DNA of 7,161 bases from Acidimicrobiia bacterium (GTDB taxonomy: Bacteria; Actinomycetota; Acidimicrobiia; Acidimicrobiales; SZUA-35), in the NCBI GenBank assembly GCA_029857855.1, contig JAOUGG010000111.1, positions 1 to 7,161 on the forward strand, given 5' to 3'. A program made the translations under genes and the position numbers. Positions within the stretch are counted from its first letter, which is position 1. Each line of letters starts with the position of its first letter. Of the stretch, positions 5,479 through 7,161 are shown piece by piece. The notes under the pieces were generated by a model. The model did no database searches and was not told the origin of the DNA. It was given only the letters and a program-made list of their open reading frames with translations.

Positions 5479-6378
5479 CTAGAACAAGTCCAGCTGACGG
5501 TCCGGTTCAACAGGGGCCGGTAACGGTTCGACGGCTGCCGCTCCGGGGCCATCGTCGGCGCTGTCGACAAAGCCGGCGGCGACATGGGCGGCGACCTCGG
5601 CATGGAATTCACGGTTCAGCCACAGCGAATCGACGTTGTCCGGGGTGTGCACGAACACGAACGGCTCCAATCCCGCCATCAACCACTCCGCCACCTTCGG
5701 CACCCACTGCTGCCACCCGGCTCGGGTTGCCTCGGGATCGGTCCGGCCGATTAGGCGGACCACCGGCGACCCGGCGGTGACCACCGGCCGCACGGGCACC
5801 CTCGGCTTGCGGGTGAACGCGCCGACCTCGGCCGGTGTCTGTGACGGACCGGCGAACAACGGGCGGCTGTCGAGCAGCACTCGGTTCACGCCGCGGCGCG
5901 CCAACATATCGTTGAGCGATCGCTCCGCTCGACCCCCGGGAAAGTAGGCGTGATGGCGCACCTCGACGGCCCAGGTCCAATCGAGTCGAGGAACCGAATC
6001 GATGAACTCGGTCAGAACGGAGAGGTCGTCGGGCCCGAACGTCGGCGGGAGCTGGATAAGCAGCGGACCACACCGATCGGCCAGCGGAGCCATCGCGGTG
6101 AGGAACTCGTCGAGCTCGTCGTCGACATGACGGACACGACGATCGTGGGTGATCGTTCGAGGCAGCTTGAAACAGAACCGGAAGTCGGGCGGGGCCTGCT
6201 CGGCCCATGCGGCCACCGTCGTCGCCGACGGCACCGCATAAAACGTCGTGTTCCCTTCGACCGCGTTGCACCAGGTGGCGTAGGCGGTCAGCGTGTCGGT
6301 CCCGTCGGACGGCAGAAAACGCCCGGTCCACTCCGGCAGCGACCACATCGGCGCCCCGACCCGGAGAATCACCGGCAA
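5479..6378 (-). CDS. DUF72 / YecE family protein with a C-terminal beta-clamp-binding motif
   Basis: A protein of about 299 residues of the YecE (DUF72) family, a TIM-barrel fold of unknown biochemical function. Conserved blocks in order: GAPMWSLPEW (8-17), EGNTTFYAVP (41-50), FRFCFKLPRTITHDRRV (66-82), LLIQLPPTFGP (106-116), VEVRH (138-142), LLDSRPL (168-174), VVRLIGR (206-212) and FVFVHTPDN (240-248). The fold is complete. After a Pro/Ala-rich linker (about 274-292) the protein ends in QLDLF, the consensus sliding-clamp-binding pentapeptide. Start: no in-frame ATG precedes the first conserved block; TTG 6378 and GTG 6372 are both possible. GTG gives MILRVG, closer to the short N-terminus I recall for E. 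coli YecE. No clear Shine-Dalgarno chooses between them. The upstream DUF4389 gene ends 16 bp before TTG 6378, so the two are likely one operon. Confidence 0.95.
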   Translation of the reverse strand: MPVILRVGAPMWSLPEWTGRFLPSDGTDTLTAYATWCNAVEGNTTFYAVPSATTVAAWAEQAPPDFRFCFKLPRTITHDRRVRHVDDELDEFLTAMAPLADRCGPLLIQLPPTFGPDDLSVLTEFIDSVPRLDWTWAVEVRHHAYFPGGRAERSLNDMLARRGVNRVLLDSRPLFAGPSQTPAEVGAFTRKPRVPVRPVVTAGSPVVRLIGRTDPEATRAGWQQWVPKVAEWLMAGLEPFVFVHTPDNVDSLWLNREFHAEVAAHVAAGFVDSADDGPGAAAVEPLPAPVEPDRQLDLF

Positions 6379-6394
6379 CCGGCCGGCCGGCGGA

Positions 6395-7039
6395 TCACGC
6401 CAGCGAGAACGGTGGGTAGCGATCCGTGATCAGAAGGCTGACATACGCCTGCACCCGTAGTGCCCAGCGCCCAACGCCCACCACATAGTCGAAAAGCACT
6501 CTGGGGTAGCGGCCGGTGATCAGGATGGCGAACCAGGCCGCGAAGACGGCCAGCACCGCTCCGAGGACCAACACGATGAGGATGAGATAGTGCGGGATGG
6601 CCAGGATCCACTTCACCAACGGTAGCCACCGGTTGAGATCGCGTTCCACATCCGGGTAGTCGAGGTCGAGGTGCACGCTCTGCTCCTCGACCGTGGACGG
6701 GTACTTGTCGGTAAGGAGGGCGGCGTAGGCACCGACCCGGGAGCTGAACCGGTTGAACTCGAGAGCGAAGTCGAACCACCACCGGGGATAGCGCTGCCGG
6801 ACGACAATCATCATTGCGGTGGCAAGGGCCAAACCGGCGGCGATCCCACCAGACGTTCTGCTCACGTTTTCGCCGGTCTCGGTGACATAGGTGACCGTGG
6901 TTTCCGACGTCAACACAGCCAACACGATGGCGATCGGGATGATGTAGAAGATACGAAGCAGGGTGGACAGGCGGTCCAGCTCCTCCGGGTAGTCGATGTC
7001 GAGACGAGCTGGATAGCCCCCCTGTTGTGCAGCTTCCAT
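6395..7039 (-). CDS. Membrane protein with two tandem DUF4389 domains
   Basis: A 214-residue membrane protein made of two copies of one unit. Unit 1 (about 9-114) starts YPARLDIDYPEELDRL and ends RYPRWWFDFALEFNRF, then GAYAALLTDKYP. Unit 2 (about 122-210) starts VHLDLDYPDVERDLNRW, continues LPLVKWILAIPHYLILI, and ends RYPRVLFDYVVGVGRW, then QAYVSLLITDRYP. The W-L-P-L-K-W-LAIPHY segment and the paired RYP motifs are typical of DUF4389 proteins, which have no assigned function. Membrane helices lie at about 27-44, 63-80 and 145-172. Unit 2 keeps the family signature; unit 1 has diverged (STLLRIFYIIPIA). ATG 7039 has GAGGGGG just upstream. It is the first gene of the minus strand run with DUF72 and the YgjV-like gene. 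Confidence 0.9.
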   Translation of the reverse strand: MEAAQQGGYPARLDIDYPEELDRLSTLLRIFYIIPIAIVLAVLTSETTVTYVTETGENVSRTSGGIAAGLALATAMMIVVRQRYPRWWFDFALEFNRFSSRVGAYAALLTDKYPSTVEEQSVHLDLDYPDVERDLNRWLPLVKWILAIPHYLILIVLVLGAVLAVFAAWFAILITGRYPRVLFDYVVGVGRWALRVQAYVSLLITDRYPPFSLA

Positions 7040-7043
7040 GATG

Positions 7044-7050
7044 CCCCCTC
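7044..7050 (-). promoter_or_regulatory. Ribosome-binding site of the DUF4389 gene
   Basis: GAGGGGG on the minus strand ends 4 bases before ATG 7039; its GAGGG core is at 6 bases. It supports this start. Confidence 0.5.
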
Positions 7051-7082
7051 AGGGTGTGATCAATTGCCTGGATTTCACTCCT

Positions 7083-7088
7083 AATCTA
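7083..7088 (-). promoter_or_regulatory. Candidate -10 element for the DUF4389 operon
   Basis: TAGATT on the minus strand fits TAnnnT and would place the transcription start near 7076, giving a leader of about 37 bases that includes the ribosome-binding site. The -35 is weak (TTCGAC with a 15-base spacer). Confidence 0.33.
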
Positions 7089-7091
7089 TGG

Positions 7092-7155
7092 CGGGACCCG
7101 ACGGTCGAACAGAGGCTTCGGTCCCGACGGCAAGAGCCGTTCTGCCAGCCGGCAG
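7092..7155. repeat. Three consecutive inverted repeats upstream of the DUF4389 gene
   Basis: Three stems follow one another: CGGGACC (7092-7098) with GGTCCCG (7120-7126), 21-base loop; ACGGC (7127-7131) with GCCGT (7136-7140), 4-base loop; CTGCC (7142-7146) with GGCAG (7151-7155), 4-base loop. CCCGACGG also occurs twice, at 7097-7104 and 7123-7130. They could be a terminator region of a gene beyond the window or operator sites. No T run follows on either strand. Confidence 0.35.
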
Positions 7156-7161
7156 TAGGCT

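Noticed and set aside
5609..6346. 245-codon frame on the minus strand within the DUF72 gene
   Set aside because: Arg-rich frame-shifted reading of the DUF72 gene, whose own frame holds all the conserved blocks.

Overview
The window reads as high-GC (low-to-mid 60s %, by eye) actinobacterial chromosome, plausibly of the class Acidimicrobiia. The case rests on strong G/C preference at third codon positions, an acyl-CoA-carboxylase-epsilon-like small protein (an actinobacterial family), a tandem DUF4389 membrane protein, an actinobacterial-style ABC-F ATPase and several starts with weak or absent Shine-Dalgarno sites. The taxonomic call is inference. No tRNA, rRNA, CRISPR array, transposase or phage gene was seen.

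Layout. Bases 1-134 hold the C-terminal end of an unrecognised + strand gene. It is followed by a + strand gene (231-1250) with a degenerate XRE-type helix-turn-helix N-terminus fused to a four-helix membrane region. Tail-to-tail with it is a 59-codon minus strand gene (1257-1436) for a small secreted or membrane-anchored acidic protein. A 173-bp spacer then leads to a minus strand M20-family amidohydrolase/peptidase (1610-2863). The 266-bp divergent region 2864-3129 carries a promoter-like pair, a possible short leaderless ORF and a structured leader. On its right are an ABC-F ATPase (3130-4851) and, 15 bp after its stop, an AccE-like small protein (4867-5037). The right third is a minus strand run: a tandem DUF4389 membrane protein (6395-7039), a DUF72/YecE protein (5479-6378) and a YgjV-like membrane protein (4988-5389), whose 3' end overlaps that of the AccE-like gene.

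The most interesting region is the ABC-F leader. A promoter-like pair (TCGACG, 17 bp, TAGTCT) points to a transcript beginning at or next to a GTG-AAG-TAA mini-ORF (3049-3057). That ORF's stop codon overlaps the 5' arm of a 12-bp stem with one bulged base. The 3' arm of the stem contains the whole GGAAGG ribosome-binding site of the ABC-F gene and reaches the base before last ahead of its ATG. Two smaller hairpins lie inside. This is the layout expected of a ribosome-controlled translational attenuator and fits an antibiotic-responsive ribosome-protection ATPase. A second short ORF further upstream (2898-2954) contains an RLR motif resembling macrolide stalling motifs, but its first eleven residues also look like the start of a sulfotransferase-type gene.

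The genes do not form one obvious pathway. The ABC-F protein acts on ribosomes; the M20 enzyme is catabolic or housekeeping; the DUF72 protein ends in a textbook beta-clamp-binding peptide (QLDLF), hinting at DNA replication or repair. The membrane proteins are of unknown function.
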